From contig OY745770.1 in assembly GCA_963556305.1 (NCBI GenBank), positions 1,364,001 to 1,428,000 of the forward strand: DNA of 64,000 bases, read 5' to 3'. The position numbers were made by a program, and so were the translations under genes. This DNA is from Platismatia glauca (taxonomy: Eukaryota > Ascomycota > Lecanoromycetes > Lecanorales > Parmeliaceae). Within the stretch, counting starts at the first letter, position 1. Every line of letters starts with the position of its first letter. Shown here in pieces: positions 44,503 through 55,384 of this stretch. Under the pieces are notes generated by a model. The model ran no database searches. It was given only the letters and a program-made list of their open reading frames with translations, and was not told the origin of the DNA.

Positions 44503-45291
44503 TCTGCCGCCTATTTTGCCAAATTTTACGGCCAGCCGTCAGTGTTGTATGTGTTTGGCACCGGGCAGTCCCTTCGTTTCCTACGCAGGAAGTATGTGGG
44601 CGTTGTGTAGGACGTGTGATTTATTCCCGGGGAGCAGGCTGTTTCAGAGTAGACTCCTAGCTATCTGGGGAAGTGTTCGTGAAGCGTTGACTATCAGTCT
44701 ATCTTGGTTCAAGATGTTGGGAATCCTAGTAGCTTATTTGGTTGCTCTGGCGTGACTGTAGTATTTGGCAGCTTCAACCGTCGTCTTCTTCTGGTAGGTA
44801 GGAAGAGGGAGAATGGTTGAAGTACGAGACACAAAGGGCATGAGGTGGGTCACGCAGCATCTCCCCGGCATCTACGGAGCGGAGTACGGGCAAATGATGC
44901 ATGATGCCAAGCCCGAAGATCAGCCGATGCCTAGACGCGAAACACGCATTTATCACAGCGCACAATCTACATATTCTTGCAACCAGAGTAACGAATTGTA
45001 TCAAACACCATCAGACCGCTCTGTTGTTCCGTCTGACGCTCAGCAGCGGCCGGCTATTGCTGATCATCCAGCCTTAAACCCAATCTAGACTTTCCCGGAT
45101 GACCAAGGGTCGTCAAAGAAAATCTACCGACAGGTATCAAAACTTCGACGCACTCACCATCATGGTCTCAGCATTAATAAAACGCTCACCCAACTCCGCA
45201 ACAATGGAACTGTCAGCTTCATCACGAGTCACTCATCGAGCCCGTCTATCGGTCCCATCCAAAACATCCACGAAAGAACCAGGTTGAAGCA
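44503..45291. other. Divergent promoter region between UBC8 and panB
   Basis: About 790 bases between two divergent housekeeping genes. Short frames only, no repeat seen. Confidence 0.5.
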
Positions 45292-46370
45292 ATGGCTCAG
45301 CGCATCTCTCGACCACAGACTTTACACAAGACCATACAGTCTACATTTTCACCCACACCGGTCGCTGCCCCTCGCCCGGTCGCAATTTCACAATGTCAGA
45401 TCCGACGTAGCTCACACTCGCCGTTGGGCACACCTCCAGCGGTACCAAGGAAGAAGGTCACGATCAATACGCTACAATCACTCCACCGAAAGGATGAACC
45501 TATCACCATGATGACGGCGCATGACTTCCCAAGTGCCCATGTTGCTGACCACGCCGGCATGGATATGATACTTGTTGGAGATAGCCTTGCAATGGTTGCG
45601 TTGGGTATGGAGGACACGAGCGAAGTGGTGCTTGAGGAAATGATTCTACATTGCCGGAGCGTGGCACGTGCCACCAAGGCGGCGTTCACTGTAAGTCTCA
45701 ACGTCTCAAAATGAATTCACCTAAGGACATCAGCCTGAAAATTGTTTTAAAGATTGGCGACCTTCCCATGGGCTCCTACGAGATAGCCCCCGAGCAAGCC
45801 CTCGAATCCGCAATTCGAGTGATCAAAGAAGGCCGAGTTCAAGGCGTCAAACTCGAAGGTGGCCTAGACATGGCTCCGACAATAGAGCGTATCACACGAG
45901 CAGGCATCCCAGTTCTCGGCCACGTCGGTCTTACACCCCAGCGCCAGAACGCCCTCGGCGGCTTCCGAGTCCAGGGAAAAAGCACGCTCGGCGCCCTCAA
46001 GGTTCTCGAAGATGCCGAGGCCGTACAAGCGGCTGGATGCTTTGCTGTCGTCCTTGAAGCAGTACCTGCTGAGGTAGCCAGTCTCATCACGAAGAAGCTA
46101 AAAATTCCTACCATCGGCATTGGTGCCGGCAATGGGTGCTCTGGACAGGTGCTGGTACAGGTCGACATGTCCGGCAACTTCCCACCAGGCCGCTTTCTCC
46201 CTAAGTTCGTCAAGCAATACGGAGACGTCTGGGGCGAGAGCATGAAAGCTATCAAAGCATACAAGACCGAAGTCAAGAGCCGGGCATATCCCGCCCCTGA
46301 GCACACCTACCCAATACTAGCGAAAGAGCTTACGGAGTTCGAGAACCTCATCAACTCCAAAGCTATCTGA
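45292..46370 (+). CDS. panB: 3-methyl-2-oxobutanoate hydroxymethyltransferase
   Basis: Predicted 338 residues from exons 45292-45690 and 45753-46370 (62-nt intron, phase 0). It forms ketopantoate from 2-oxoisovalerate and methylene-tetrahydrofolate, the first committed step to pantothenate and CoA. Family marks: KKVTINTLQSLHRKDEPITMMTAHDFPSA region, the metal-binding site VGDSLAMV, DLPMGSYE restored by splicing, VKLEGG, GHVGLTPQ, and IPTIGIGAGNGCSGQVLV. The first 50 residues are Arg/Ser/Pro-rich without acidic residues, consistent with a mitochondrial targeting sequence. Confidence 0.95.
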
Positions 46371-46702
46371 TATATTCGCTCGATCTTACTCATACTCTAT
46401 ACCCCACGTCGGTCGTTTGGATTTTTCACAGCGTTTCAGCAATTTCCTCGCACCTTGCTGCATTGTACCAGGATCAAATCTTCATGCGAGGCTGGATAGT
46501 TTTGGCGTCGGTTTGAGATATCTAGCCTTGCACCTACATAGATGAGCATGAATCCAATGTTTACAAGCCAAATCGTGAACTCACCCTCCCCTATCCGCAC
46601 AATCTCATGTAGGCCTCGACAGCTTCATGCCTCCCGCTTCTCCAAGCTCTCTACAACCATCTCTCACCCCCTTATGACCTTCCATAGCACCCTCTCCCAA
46701 CC
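46371..46702. other. Convergent 3' spacer between panB and ATG12
   Basis: About 330 bases holding both 3' ends; no gene. Confidence 0.5.
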
Positions 46703-47370
46703 TCACCCAAACGCCGGCGTCATCGAGTACGCCACAATAAGCTGGTCGTCCGTCTTAAAACACTACCGCCCATCACACCACATCAGCCCGCATTCACACC
46801 CGCCCCCCAACTCTCCCCTTCCCCACCCACCCATCCATCCCCTAAAGGAAAAAACCACAGCACAACTCACCCTCCACAGCCCCCCCACCCCCTCATCCAG
46901 CCCCGGCGCAAACACGCTATTCACATAGCAAAACACCCCCCCTCCCCCTGCCCCCCCCTCCGCGCCCTCCATGCCCTTGAGCTTCTTGCTCAGAAAACTC
47001 ACCACGGTCTCGAACCGATTCGTGGACGTGACTGTGACGACCCGCTGCCGGAGCGCCGGGGCGGAGCCGACGGGTTGGAAGCGGATTTTGACTGCGGGGA
47101 ACGGGGGGGTATCGTGTTAGCGGGGTTGTTCTGGAGGAGGGGATGGGATGGAGAGTGCGGGGGCGCTTGTGGAGGGGGGAAAGAAAGGGCGGTGGAAGAA
47201 CCTTTGGGCGGGATGCCGTCGACGTCGTCGCTGGCGTTTGCGAGGGCGGTGGTGGCGTCTTGGGGGAGGGAGGTTAGGATTAGAGATGCGGAGAGGGGGA
47301 GGGGGAGGGTGTCGGGGGTGGGATCGTCGGGGATGGGGGGGGAGAGGGAGGGGGTGGGCGAGTCGGGCAT
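46703..47370 (-). CDS. ATG12: Autophagy ubiquitin-like protein Atg12
   Basis: Predicted 149 residues; exons 47370-47202, 47091-46871 and 46762-46703. Atg12 is joined through its C-terminal glycine to Atg5, and the conjugate promotes Atg8 lipidation during autophagosome formation. A Pro/Ser-rich leader is followed by the ubiquitin fold: VKIRFQPVGSAPALRQ, FETVVSFLSKKLKG, FCYVNSVFAPGLDEGVGGLW, then CFKTDDQLIVAYSMTPAFG ending in the required Gly. The first intron (110 nt, 47092-47201) uses a weak GTTCTT donor; both introns are very C-rich in their 3' halves. The exon junctions are supported by the conserved protein, not by strong splice signals. Confidence 0.9.
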
Positions 47371-48240
47371 GGTGGGTTGTGGTTGGATTTGGTGGAAATG
47401 CAGACGGGTAAGGTAGGTACGTAAGGTAGCTAGTGAGGATGTTTACGCGAGGTTGAGCAGAGGCTGAGATGCAGTTCAATAGAAGCACAACACCGTGCTA
47501 CCGCGTGAGATTTCCGACTCTGAAATGCAACTTAACCTCACGACACGGCCGACAGATCGTACAAGCATTAACGCCTTGATAAACATTGCCCTCATCAACC
47601 CTCCAGTTGCGACCCATACATATCAACTTGAACACCATGATCCTCGAGTCACAGCTCATCATCCCGGAAGCTCATATCCGTCTTCATGAGTAGCGTTATT
47701 TTCTTGAGGATGCTAGTATACTCGGACTTCCGACTTGGATTCATACTGACTGCTTGCGGTAAGAAGATGAGGAGGGTAAGTTCTTTCAAGTTCTTTCAGC
47801 GCGTCCAAAAGAAGCGACGTGTTTCGCATGGTTATAGTGCCTACATGTGCATTAGGCGAATGTCGCTGCCATTTGGCATTTGCTAGCCACGCGATGCTCA
47901 TAAAGACCACTTGTGAAGCGCTGGGTGAGGTTTGAAAGCCAGAGAAACACTCGATTGACTAGCTCTTCTACTTACGCTCATCCCATTCTCCCAATGCGTA
48001 CATGACCAATAGAAAGCTCCGTGTAGATGCATGTCAAATATATACAGGCACACTCGCCATGAAGGGTCACCGCAATGCAGAATGGTATAGTAAGGAGGCA
48101 AAACAACTGTCGTAGCGCCGAGCCATGGAACATGGGAGGACCGGAGCGAAAGACCCCAAGAACAAAGTATGCACGCTGTCGTTGGATACAGTACAATGGC
48201 GTAGCATCGATCGTAGGTGCAAGCTGGTACGGCGCAGGAT
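47371..48240. other. Intergenic spacer upstream of ATG12
   Basis: About 870 bases; short frames only. Promoter of ATG12 and 3' end of DBF4. Confidence 0.45.
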
Positions 48241-50464
48241 TCAAAAACCGTCGGAATCTGGCTCCTTTAGGCGCCGGCCAAGGTGAGAGAGGAGCTTGTC
48301 AAGATCTGTCCAATTAGCGTCTGTGAGAGCGAACTTTCGATGCTGATTCGAAATGATGTGCTGTGTTCTGCAGTTAGTTTCGTCTCTCAGAGTAGCATAC
48401 GAAAAACTCACATCATCAAAATGCTCGTACTTCTTTCGACAATTCTCACAGTATCCCTCTTTCATTTCCTTCTCTTTCGGACCCTTCTCTACAGACTCCT
48501 TCTCGCTGACTGCCTTCTTCAATTCCTTTTCTTTCCTCCGTGTATCCTCAGCCAACCAAATATCCTCGTCCTCTTCGGACTGTGTCGATTCCTCATCGAT
48601 GTGTATTAGTGTTTCAGGGACTTGTCTTCGGTTCTGTCTTGCCATAGATATGTTCTTCTCGGCTCGAGCTGTACCTGCCGGATCAATGGTCCTTTGCCGT
48701 GTCTGAATACTATTAAGAGGGGGCCTGGTGTTTTTTTCTAAGACTTTTCTTTTCAGTCCGTGAACCTCCTTACTTGTGCCAGCTTTTGCACCAGGGGCGG
48801 CTGCAGTGGAGGAGATCATCTGAGAACGGATGGCAGAAGTAATGTTTGATTGCTGTAAGCCTGAAGCTGCAGGCTCGCCTCCAAAGAGTTTGGGACCAGG
48901 ATTCGTGATCTCATCCCTTCCTGCCTTTGTAGGGCTCCGGGAGTTTATCGGTGGGGGACAGAAATTGTGAGTCGGCATTTTTGGCATTCTTGCTGGTGGC
49001 GGAATGAAAGTGTTTGGCATGCTCTCTCTTTCTTTGAGATGCCGCTTTTGAGAAGCAGCGATTGCAGCACCGGCGTCAGCGTCCTCTCGGATAGTTACAG
49101 CACGAGTGCGCGGAGCCGTCCGACTCTGCGCCCTCGCACGTACCTGCTCTCCAGCTCTCGCAGTGTCTTCGGCCTCCATTTCCTGTCGACTTAGGTCTTC
49201 GACAAAAGGGCATCTTCCATGACGCGCCGATCGGAACTGGGGCCATTCTCCCTCTTCCTGGGTTGCCGGCTTGGGGTAATCTTTCACCATGATTGGCTTC
49301 GTTCTCTCGTCGATGTCTCGAATGTAGATGAAAGGTCCTTTGAATGGTACGACCTCGCTCAACGCAACAGTAGGGTCGCGATCTGACGGGCCGTTGAGCC
49401 TCTCGTTCCGGAGCATGCGAGACAGATCTGGTTCCCGTTCGCCTTTGGTTGCAGCGTTGACTCCTCTCAGACGCGCCGCGTTGCCAACTTGTACCTGGGT
49501 CTCGTTGGGAACGTCAAACATCGAATTGACCACTCGAGACAACTTTTCCAATTGCCATAGCTTTATGCCCATCTCTTTTGCTTTTAATAATATGTCCGTA
49601 TTGCCTATATTTGCTTTTCGTGACTCGACCACATCATTGAAGCCACTGAAGCCTGTTTTCTTGCTTGTAGCCACTTCAAACGTGAATTTGTTTCGTTGCA
49701 GCGACTGTCCTCGAGACTCATTTTGACGGTCCAACAGAGACGGATTTATCGTGCGGGGTTGGGTGGTGGTTTGTGAACTTGTAGACGTAGCTGATGGGGT
49801 ATTGATATCGATCCCATCCTTGAGATCGTGATCGCTTGGGATCTGTCGTGTCGTGACAACATGGGTAACTTCTTTTGAGAAGAATTTCTCCTCTCTCTAA
49901 ACGAACGAGCTGTTAGCAAGTAGCATAGCTTTACATGTTGGGCGTGAGATATACTGCTCCAAGTGACCGAATCCACTTCGAGCATTTCACTCGGATTTCT
50001 TCAGGTAGGCTCTCGAAGTAGAACACGAAGGTCGGAAAGGACCTCTTATAATGCCTTTGCCATTGTCGGATGTCCTCCAACGCCTCAAGTGACGCCTTCC
50101 CCTGTCTTTCCACCCTTTGTTGTACCTTCTGCTCGATCTTCTGTTCTAGCCTTTGTGTAGTATTGGTCTCTTTCGCCGAAGCCAAAAGCTTTTTCTCGAA
50201 TGGAGTTGGCTGCGCATTGAGTGGCCGCTTGTTGAATACTCGACCTTCTACAGACTGTATTATCTGCTTTCTGGGAGTCGTCCGTAGATTTGCTCGTCCA
50301 TCGTCCAAAGCTTGTCTCTTTGCTCGAGGCTGTAAGTCGAAGGAAAGATCTTGTTGGGCCTCAACTTGGTCTCTGGAGCGTTTGGATGTTGCAGCGGCTA
50401 CAGAACGGAAAGGTGAATTGGCAGCGTTGGGAACATTCCCGAGGGGTACTCTTTTGCTGGACAT
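48241..50464 (-). CDS. DBF4: Dbf4/Dfp1/NimO: regulatory subunit of Cdc7 kinase
   Basis: Predicted 704 residues; exons 50464-49955, 49896-48412 and 48360-48241. It activates Cdc7 (DDK) to phosphorylate MCM at replication origins in S phase. Motif N, a BRCT-like segment, spans the first splice: RSFPTFVFYFESLPEE, SLGAREEKFFSKEVTHVVTTR. Motif M appears as VPFKGPFIYIRDIDERTKPI. Motif C, the DBF4 zinc finger, is GYCENCRKKYEHFDD joined to HIISNQH, where removal of a 51-nt intron (48361-48411, itself open in frame) brings the cysteines and histidines together. The start MSSKRVPLGNVPNAANSPF is preferred over an in-frame ATG 15 codons upstream because it matches the usual N-terminus. Confidence 0.92.
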
Positions 50465-51418
50465 GTTGCCGAGCTTGTGTGGTACCGGCGATAATAATGT
50501 TTCGGCCATATGTAAATATGCTGAGCTCCCAAGGTCATCGGGGCAGGTGGTGGGGCTTTTGTTTGGCCCGCAACGCGACGTGCTTCACGTCTCGTAGAGA
50601 CGAGACAGTGGTCATAAAGAATACATGTTGATTGCAACAGCTTCGCATAAGACAATTGCAGCTTCGGGACCTCAGAAAAGAAGGTGGAGTACCTAGCGAT
50701 TGGTTGTTTGTTGTGGGTGAGAGCTCTGTAATCAAAATGTCTCGGCAGTTTCCCGCTCCATTTCCATTGTTGATGCTGAGCCTGACAACCATCCTAGCCT
50801 AGCGGCTTGGCGTTTATCTCCAACAAACATTCTGTGATTTCATTCCTGCACCTCCTGCACCACTGTCAAATGGTAATGGAAGATATCAATTTCTGCAAGA
50901 TTATCAATTACTGACATTGCATATGCATGATCGTTATTGTCCCGTAATGAGCTTGAACATGCTGCTTAGAAGCAAATTTGTGTGGGTCGAAAGCTGGCTG
51001 GCTCCCTCATCTCTGTATCTTCCCCTCCATGTTGTTCCATCAACCTCTCACGGAGTTCCAATAATTGACGATATCATTGGCAACCGGTGGACCTCTAGAT
51101 ACTGTACCTGCATTGGTAAGCTCCAGGTAAGCAAGCCACCGAGGAGGACCGCAGCATGTAGACCCCGCGGAACAACCCCACCTAAAGGTTGCGTTGCCCA
51201 CCAAAATGAGTGCTTCATGGTGAACGAAAAAGATATAAACTTACGAGGCTTGTCTTCTTCCCTTCATGAACTGATTATGATTGTTTCCTACTCCGCTGAA
51301 TAACTTCGAAGCGTCTCAAGTCATAGGCACATTTGCTTCTGCACCAAATTTGCCAAATTTGATTTTAGACCTACCTGCTCTCCGAGATTGTAGGCCGCAA
51401 TATCATCACTGCTACACA
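50465..51418. other. Divergent promoter region between DBF4 and quinone oxidoreductase gene
   Basis: About 950 bases; only short frames, no repeat or RNA signal. Confidence 0.5.
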
Positions 51419-52363
51419 ATGCAGGCCTTGCAATTGGCCAGAGAAGGCGCCTCCGCCACGTCTCTTAAACTAATCACCACTCCAAAACCAACAGCAGCCC
51501 CTGGCCAAGTTCTCGTCCAAATCAAAGCCTCTCCTATCCAACCTAGCGACGTCCTAAACAGCAAGGGCCTCTTCCCTCACACAAAGTATCCCCGCATCCC
51601 TGGCCGCGACTTCGCTGGCGTCGTCGTCGATGGCTCATCCCACTACATCGGCAAAGAAGTCTTCGGCACCAGTGGACACGACTTCAGCTTCACAGAAGAT
51701 GGTTGTCACGCCGAGTACTGTCTCATAGCCGAGAAAGTAGCCGTTGAGAAACCAAAGAACCTGTCTTTCGCGCAGGCAGCGTCAGTAGGCACTCCGTTCA
51801 CGACTGCAGCAATTGCGTTGAAACGCGCAGATGTGAAGGCAGGAGAGACTGTTCTGGTGCTGGGCGCGACGGGGCAGGTTGGCTCGGTTGTTGCGCAATT
51901 GGCCAAGTTGTGGGGATGCAAAGTCCTCGGTGTTGCGAGAGGGAACGCGGCCGAGATCGACTCGGTTGGAGATCCAACGTTGAGCAAGGCCAAGGCGTTG
52001 ACCGATGGTAAAGGGCCCGATGTAGCGGTCGACGCCGTCGGAGACGCCCAGCTCGCACAGGCAGCGATCGAGGTGCTCGGTTTCCGTGGGCGATATTCGT
52101 TCATTTCGGCTCCCCGGGGTGGGGACTCGAAAGTCCCTGTGGATTTCCTGAGTGTCTATCGGAGAGAAGTGACTCTTATTGGGAATAATTCAGTGGACCA
52201 TTCACAGGAGGAAATGGCGCTGGAACTGGGGGGTATGTGCGAAGGCTTTGAGTCTGGAGCGTTGGTGCCGATGAAGGAAAGTGCGATGACTTTTATCGGC
52301 TTGCAGGAGGCCATTGGAGGGTATGCGGATGGCAAGAAGAAATATGTCATCAGATTCGACTGA
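51419..52363 (+). CDS. Quinone oxidoreductase-like MDR protein
   Basis: Intronless 314-residue medium-chain dehydrogenase/reductase of the NADPH:quinone reductase type. The start is ATG 51419 (MQALQLAREGAS); the frame is open 46 codons further upstream but without family similarity. The N-terminal GroES-like domain contains VLVQIKASPIQPSDVLNSKG and IPGRDFAGVVVDG, lacking the zinc ligands of alcohol dehydrogenases. The Rossmann cofactor domain has VLVLGATGQVGSVVAQLAK. The enzyme probably reduces quinones or enones in the cytosol using NADPH; the true substrate is unknown. Confidence 0.9.
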   Translation: MQALQLAREGASATSLKLITTPKPTAAPGQVLVQIKASPIQPSDVLNSKGLFPHTKYPRIPGRDFAGVVVDGSSHYIGKEVFGTSGHDFSFTEDGCHAEYCLIAEKVAVEKPKNLSFAQAASVGTPFTTAAIALKRADVKAGETVLVLGATGQVGSVVAQLAKLWGCKVLGVARGNAAEIDSVGDPTLSKAKALTDGKGPDVAVDAVGDAQLAQAAIEVLGFRGRYSFISAPRGGDSKVPVDFLSVYRREVTLIGNNSVDHSQEEMALELGGMCEGFESGALVPMKESAMTFIGLQEAIGGYADGKKKYVIRFD

Positions 52364-52573
52364 GACAACAATATTCATTGAGGGTCCTCTTTGTTTGTAG
52401 CGTTTTACAAAGAGTTGGGTACTTGATGCTTTTGAAGATTACCGAGATCTGATACGATGCTGCTAGTGCTTTTTCGCAGGGAAATTTTCCCTCTGCCTTA
52501 TATCTCACAGTACTTTTCAACCTTTCCAGTCCATTCGGACGCTTTTATGCCTATATGATTACTAGAATCCTTT

Positions 52574-54346
52574 TCACAGAACCTTAACCTTCATCCACTC
52601 GCTCGTCCCCACCCCCAGATTCAACCCATTCCTCGCCCACCAAGCCCTGATCCTATCCTCCCCAGAACCCCCCAGACTGTCCTCCAACGCCTCCTCAATA
52701 TCGCAAGTCTTGTACTCGACCACGTACTTGCTCTGCTTCCACCACTCCAGGACATCCACGTGCCCGTTCTTCGTCGGCCCGACCAGGACCTGGTTGTCGT
52801 ACTGCATTTTCGCGCCTTTGCATTCCTTCCAGAGCTGCAGGACGTCGATGTGGCCGTTTGCGGACGCGATGCGGGCGACGGAGGCTTCGTGGCCGAAGGG
52901 GATGCCGGAGTCGACCCACCATTGGAGCGTGGCGGCTTGGTCGTTTTGGGCGGCGTAGATGATTGATTTGCCGACGAGGAGGGGGATAGGCGGGGGGTCG
53001 TTGGTATTTGATGGGATGATGTTGGTGGCTTGGGCGGCGGAGTTCCCGCTCCGAGTGCCATCCGCGCCAGCTTCATCGTGGTCGGTCTGGGCTTCGCTGG
53101 TCTGAGGTAGGGAAGCCTTGCGCCACCATTCGAGCACTTCGAGGTTGCCTCTCGAGGACGCTTGCTCGAGCGCTGCCTCCGTGTAGCGGAGCGGGAGGCG
53201 TGATTTGCGCCACCAGTCGAGAACACGGATGAAGCCGGCTTTAGAGGCAAAGTCGAGGGCATCGGCGTTGTATTCCTTTGTCAGAAAGGATGGTGAGGTA
53301 TGCCACCAGTCTAGGATGGCGATTTGGCCGAAGACTGCAGACGCCTTGGTTGGAAGCAGAGTCTTGCCGAACGTAGACCAGAACAGATCTTTGTGGTTCG
53401 ACTCGAGGTAGGAGAGAAGATTGGTTCGCGAGAATTTGACGATGAGCTTCACACAGAGCCACGAAAGCCATTTAGGTGTTGGATGATGCCTAAACCATGA
53501 GAGCACCTGGTCATAGTTGCCAATCAGCATAGTCCATTCAAGGTCGCCGACGGCGACTCGCTGCACATCCATAGAAGTGCTGGGCACCCTGGGGATATGC
53601 GCTTTCCATTCTGTTGGCATCGGTAGATTGGTATAGATTCCTAATGACTTTGCAACTTCCCAATCGCCTACGTGCTCCATGATCAACGACCAAATTTCTG
53701 AAGGTAGTTGTACTTGACTCGGATAAGCATGAACGGGCGGATGGCGCAGAGCTCCAGAAAAGGGTTCCAAGTCGTGGCCGATTGAGATGAGATCTGCCTG
53801 ATTTTGAACCTCTTGGACAAGATCATCCATACCTGCCCAACTCTGACCTGCGCTGAGTGGGTCATCCATGCCATGCCATAGAACAGGCTCGAGAACACGA
53901 ATCCAATTCCATTTTCTTCTTATCTTGTTTATCTGCTTTCTGGTCATCGGGTTCTCCCACATGGCAAATGTCATCCCGGGAATAATTAGGATCTTCTTGG
54001 ATACATCCCAGGATCTGAGTACCTCGAGTAGGAAATGGTCCGTACCTCCCTGCAGCATTCTGCTCAGTGAGCCGGCGCTCAAGCATGCTATGACAAGTAG
54101 ATCAGTCCATTCCACCAATTCATCAGATGCCATAGGTTTCTTGTTATCCGCACAACCGTCGTACAGCTCTCCATTCGAGCCATCATAGTACCTCGTTCTG
54201 ATATTTTGTCGATTTAGCAAATGCTTGACCACGCCAGTGGCAACGCCGGGATCGTGTAGAAACTCCCTGTCCCGAGCAACCAGGACGTTCACTCTCATGC
54301 TCGCTACTTCACCTTGTCTTGTCAAGACTTCGGTAAACTTTGGCAT
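52574..54346 (-). CDS. PPC decarboxylase/Hal3-like flavoprotein fused to ankyrin-like DWW repeats
   Basis: About 590 residues from ATG 54346. The same frame is open to 54469 (TTG), and the residues there (TDTLLYWLTIG) look like family sequence, so an upstream exon is likely. Residues 1-190 resemble the HFCD flavoprotein fold (FMN-binding, phosphopantothenoylcysteine decarboxylase/Hal3): WTDLLVIACLSAGSLSRM, WDVSKKILIIPGMTFAMW. The catalytic Asn of the PxMNxxMW motif is Thr here, so decarboxylase activity is doubtful, as in regulatory Hal3-type proteins. From about 300 on there are five to six ankyrin-like repeats of the fungal DWW type (ALDFASKAGFIRVLDWW, ALEQASSRGNLEVLEWW). The repeats suggest a binding role. 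Confidence 0.72.
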   Translation of the reverse strand: MPKFTEVLTRQGEVASMRVNVLVARDREFLHDPGVATGVVKHLLNRQNIRTRYYDGSNGELYDGCADNKKPMASDELVEWTDLLVIACLSAGSLSRMLQGGTDHFLLEVLRSWDVSKKILIIPGMTFAMWENPMTRKQINKIRRKWNWIRVLEPVLWHGMDDPLSAGQSWAGMDDLVQEVQNQADLISIGHDLEPFSGALRHPPVHAYPSQVQLPSEIWSLIMEHVGDWEVAKSLGIYTNLPMPTEWKAHIPRVPSTSMDVQRVAVGDLEWTMLIGNYDQVLSWFRHHPTPKWLSWLCVKLIVKFSRTNLLSYLESNHKDLFWSTFGKTLLPTKASAVFGQIAILDWWHTSPSFLTKEYNADALDFASKAGFIRVLDWWRKSRLPLRYTEAALEQASSRGNLEVLEWWRKASLPQTSEAQTDHDEAGADGTRSGNSAAQATNIIPSNTNDPPPIPLLVGKSIIYAAQNDQAATLQWWVDSGIPFGHEASVARIASANGHIDVLQLWKECKGAKMQYDNQVLVGPTKNGHVDVLEWWKQSKYVVEYKTCDIEEALEDSLGGSGEDRIRAWWARNGLNLGVGTSEWMKVKVL

Positions 54347-54469
54347 TCCGATTGTCAACCAATAGAGCAATGTGTCAGTATGTCTGGACTTGACAATCAA
54401 ACAATAATCTTTAGAAAAGGATTCATCGCCCCCAAGGAGTAGAAGCGAGTTGACTCGGCTTTGATGCAA

Positions 54470-55384
54470 TAGTGCAAGCCTTCTGCATGTATGAAATGCT
54501 CACTGCTATCATTGATATAGTGACAGTAGGCTCGTCTCGATGAGTAGAAAATGCTTTCGAATTCTGGAAAATGAACGTCAAGTCGGCTAAAATCCACCAA
54601 AATAATCCACCAATCACATTCAAGCGTTAGACTCTAGATTACCTTACCTAGCTATTCTCCACGAAGGTGAAACCTTCACGAGCGGAGAGTAGACTCGCGT
54701 ACAGTGTCTTCCGGCTTGATCAGGGTGAGCAGATATCTAGCCATCTCTGTGTTGGTTCCAAGGCGTCCAAGGCTTGACTGATCATGTAGATGTACATCTT
54801 CTAAGAGTATCAGGCGAAAAGGATGAGGATTGGACATTTCGACCCGCCGTTGAAAAAGTACCTTATCGAGTGTGGCATTCTGTCAAGTGAAAAGGCGGAT
54901 TGTACGTGATGTGCATCCTGACCCTTAGAACCCCCCTCCCCCCCCTTAGCCGACCCCCGGGAAGGCACGGCCAAGGCTGTGGCTTGGGGGTAGCTCATTG
55001 GTTACCACTCCGCCCTAGATGGGAAGCTAAGGGCCTTAATGCACTGATCGTGATGTGCCTCATCATTCATGCAATAATGCCGCCACACCCTCGTTATCAA
55101 ACAAACAAATTATACATACATTCTCTACTGACTACCTGCCTACCTGCCGACCTACATACAAATAATATCCTTCTCGCGCCATCCCAACTCCCCGCCAAAG
55201 CTTCAGACATGCCTTTTCCCTCCCTTACTGGTCCAGCCATTCGAATCTAGTCTATTGTTGTCGCACCTTCCCGATCTTCTCGACCGTGTACCCATTGCCA
55301 ACGATCAAATACCATCCATTGCGCTGCTGGAACAACGGGACAGACAGAGCTGATGGGCCAATCACCAGTCTAAAATCAAGCAAG
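54470..55384. other. Intergenic between divergent genes
   Basis: Holds the 5' regions of the flavoprotein/repeat gene and of the phytochrome gene. A possible missing first exon of the former may lie at 54470-54650. A tRNA-like A-box stretch near 54990 was examined and rejected. Confidence 0.45.

Noticed and set aside
54985..55035. tRNA-like stretch (GGTAGCTCATTGGTTA resembles an A box)
   Set aside because: No matching B box (GGTTCGAnnCC) or T-arm follows within 60 bases, and no acceptor stem pairs.
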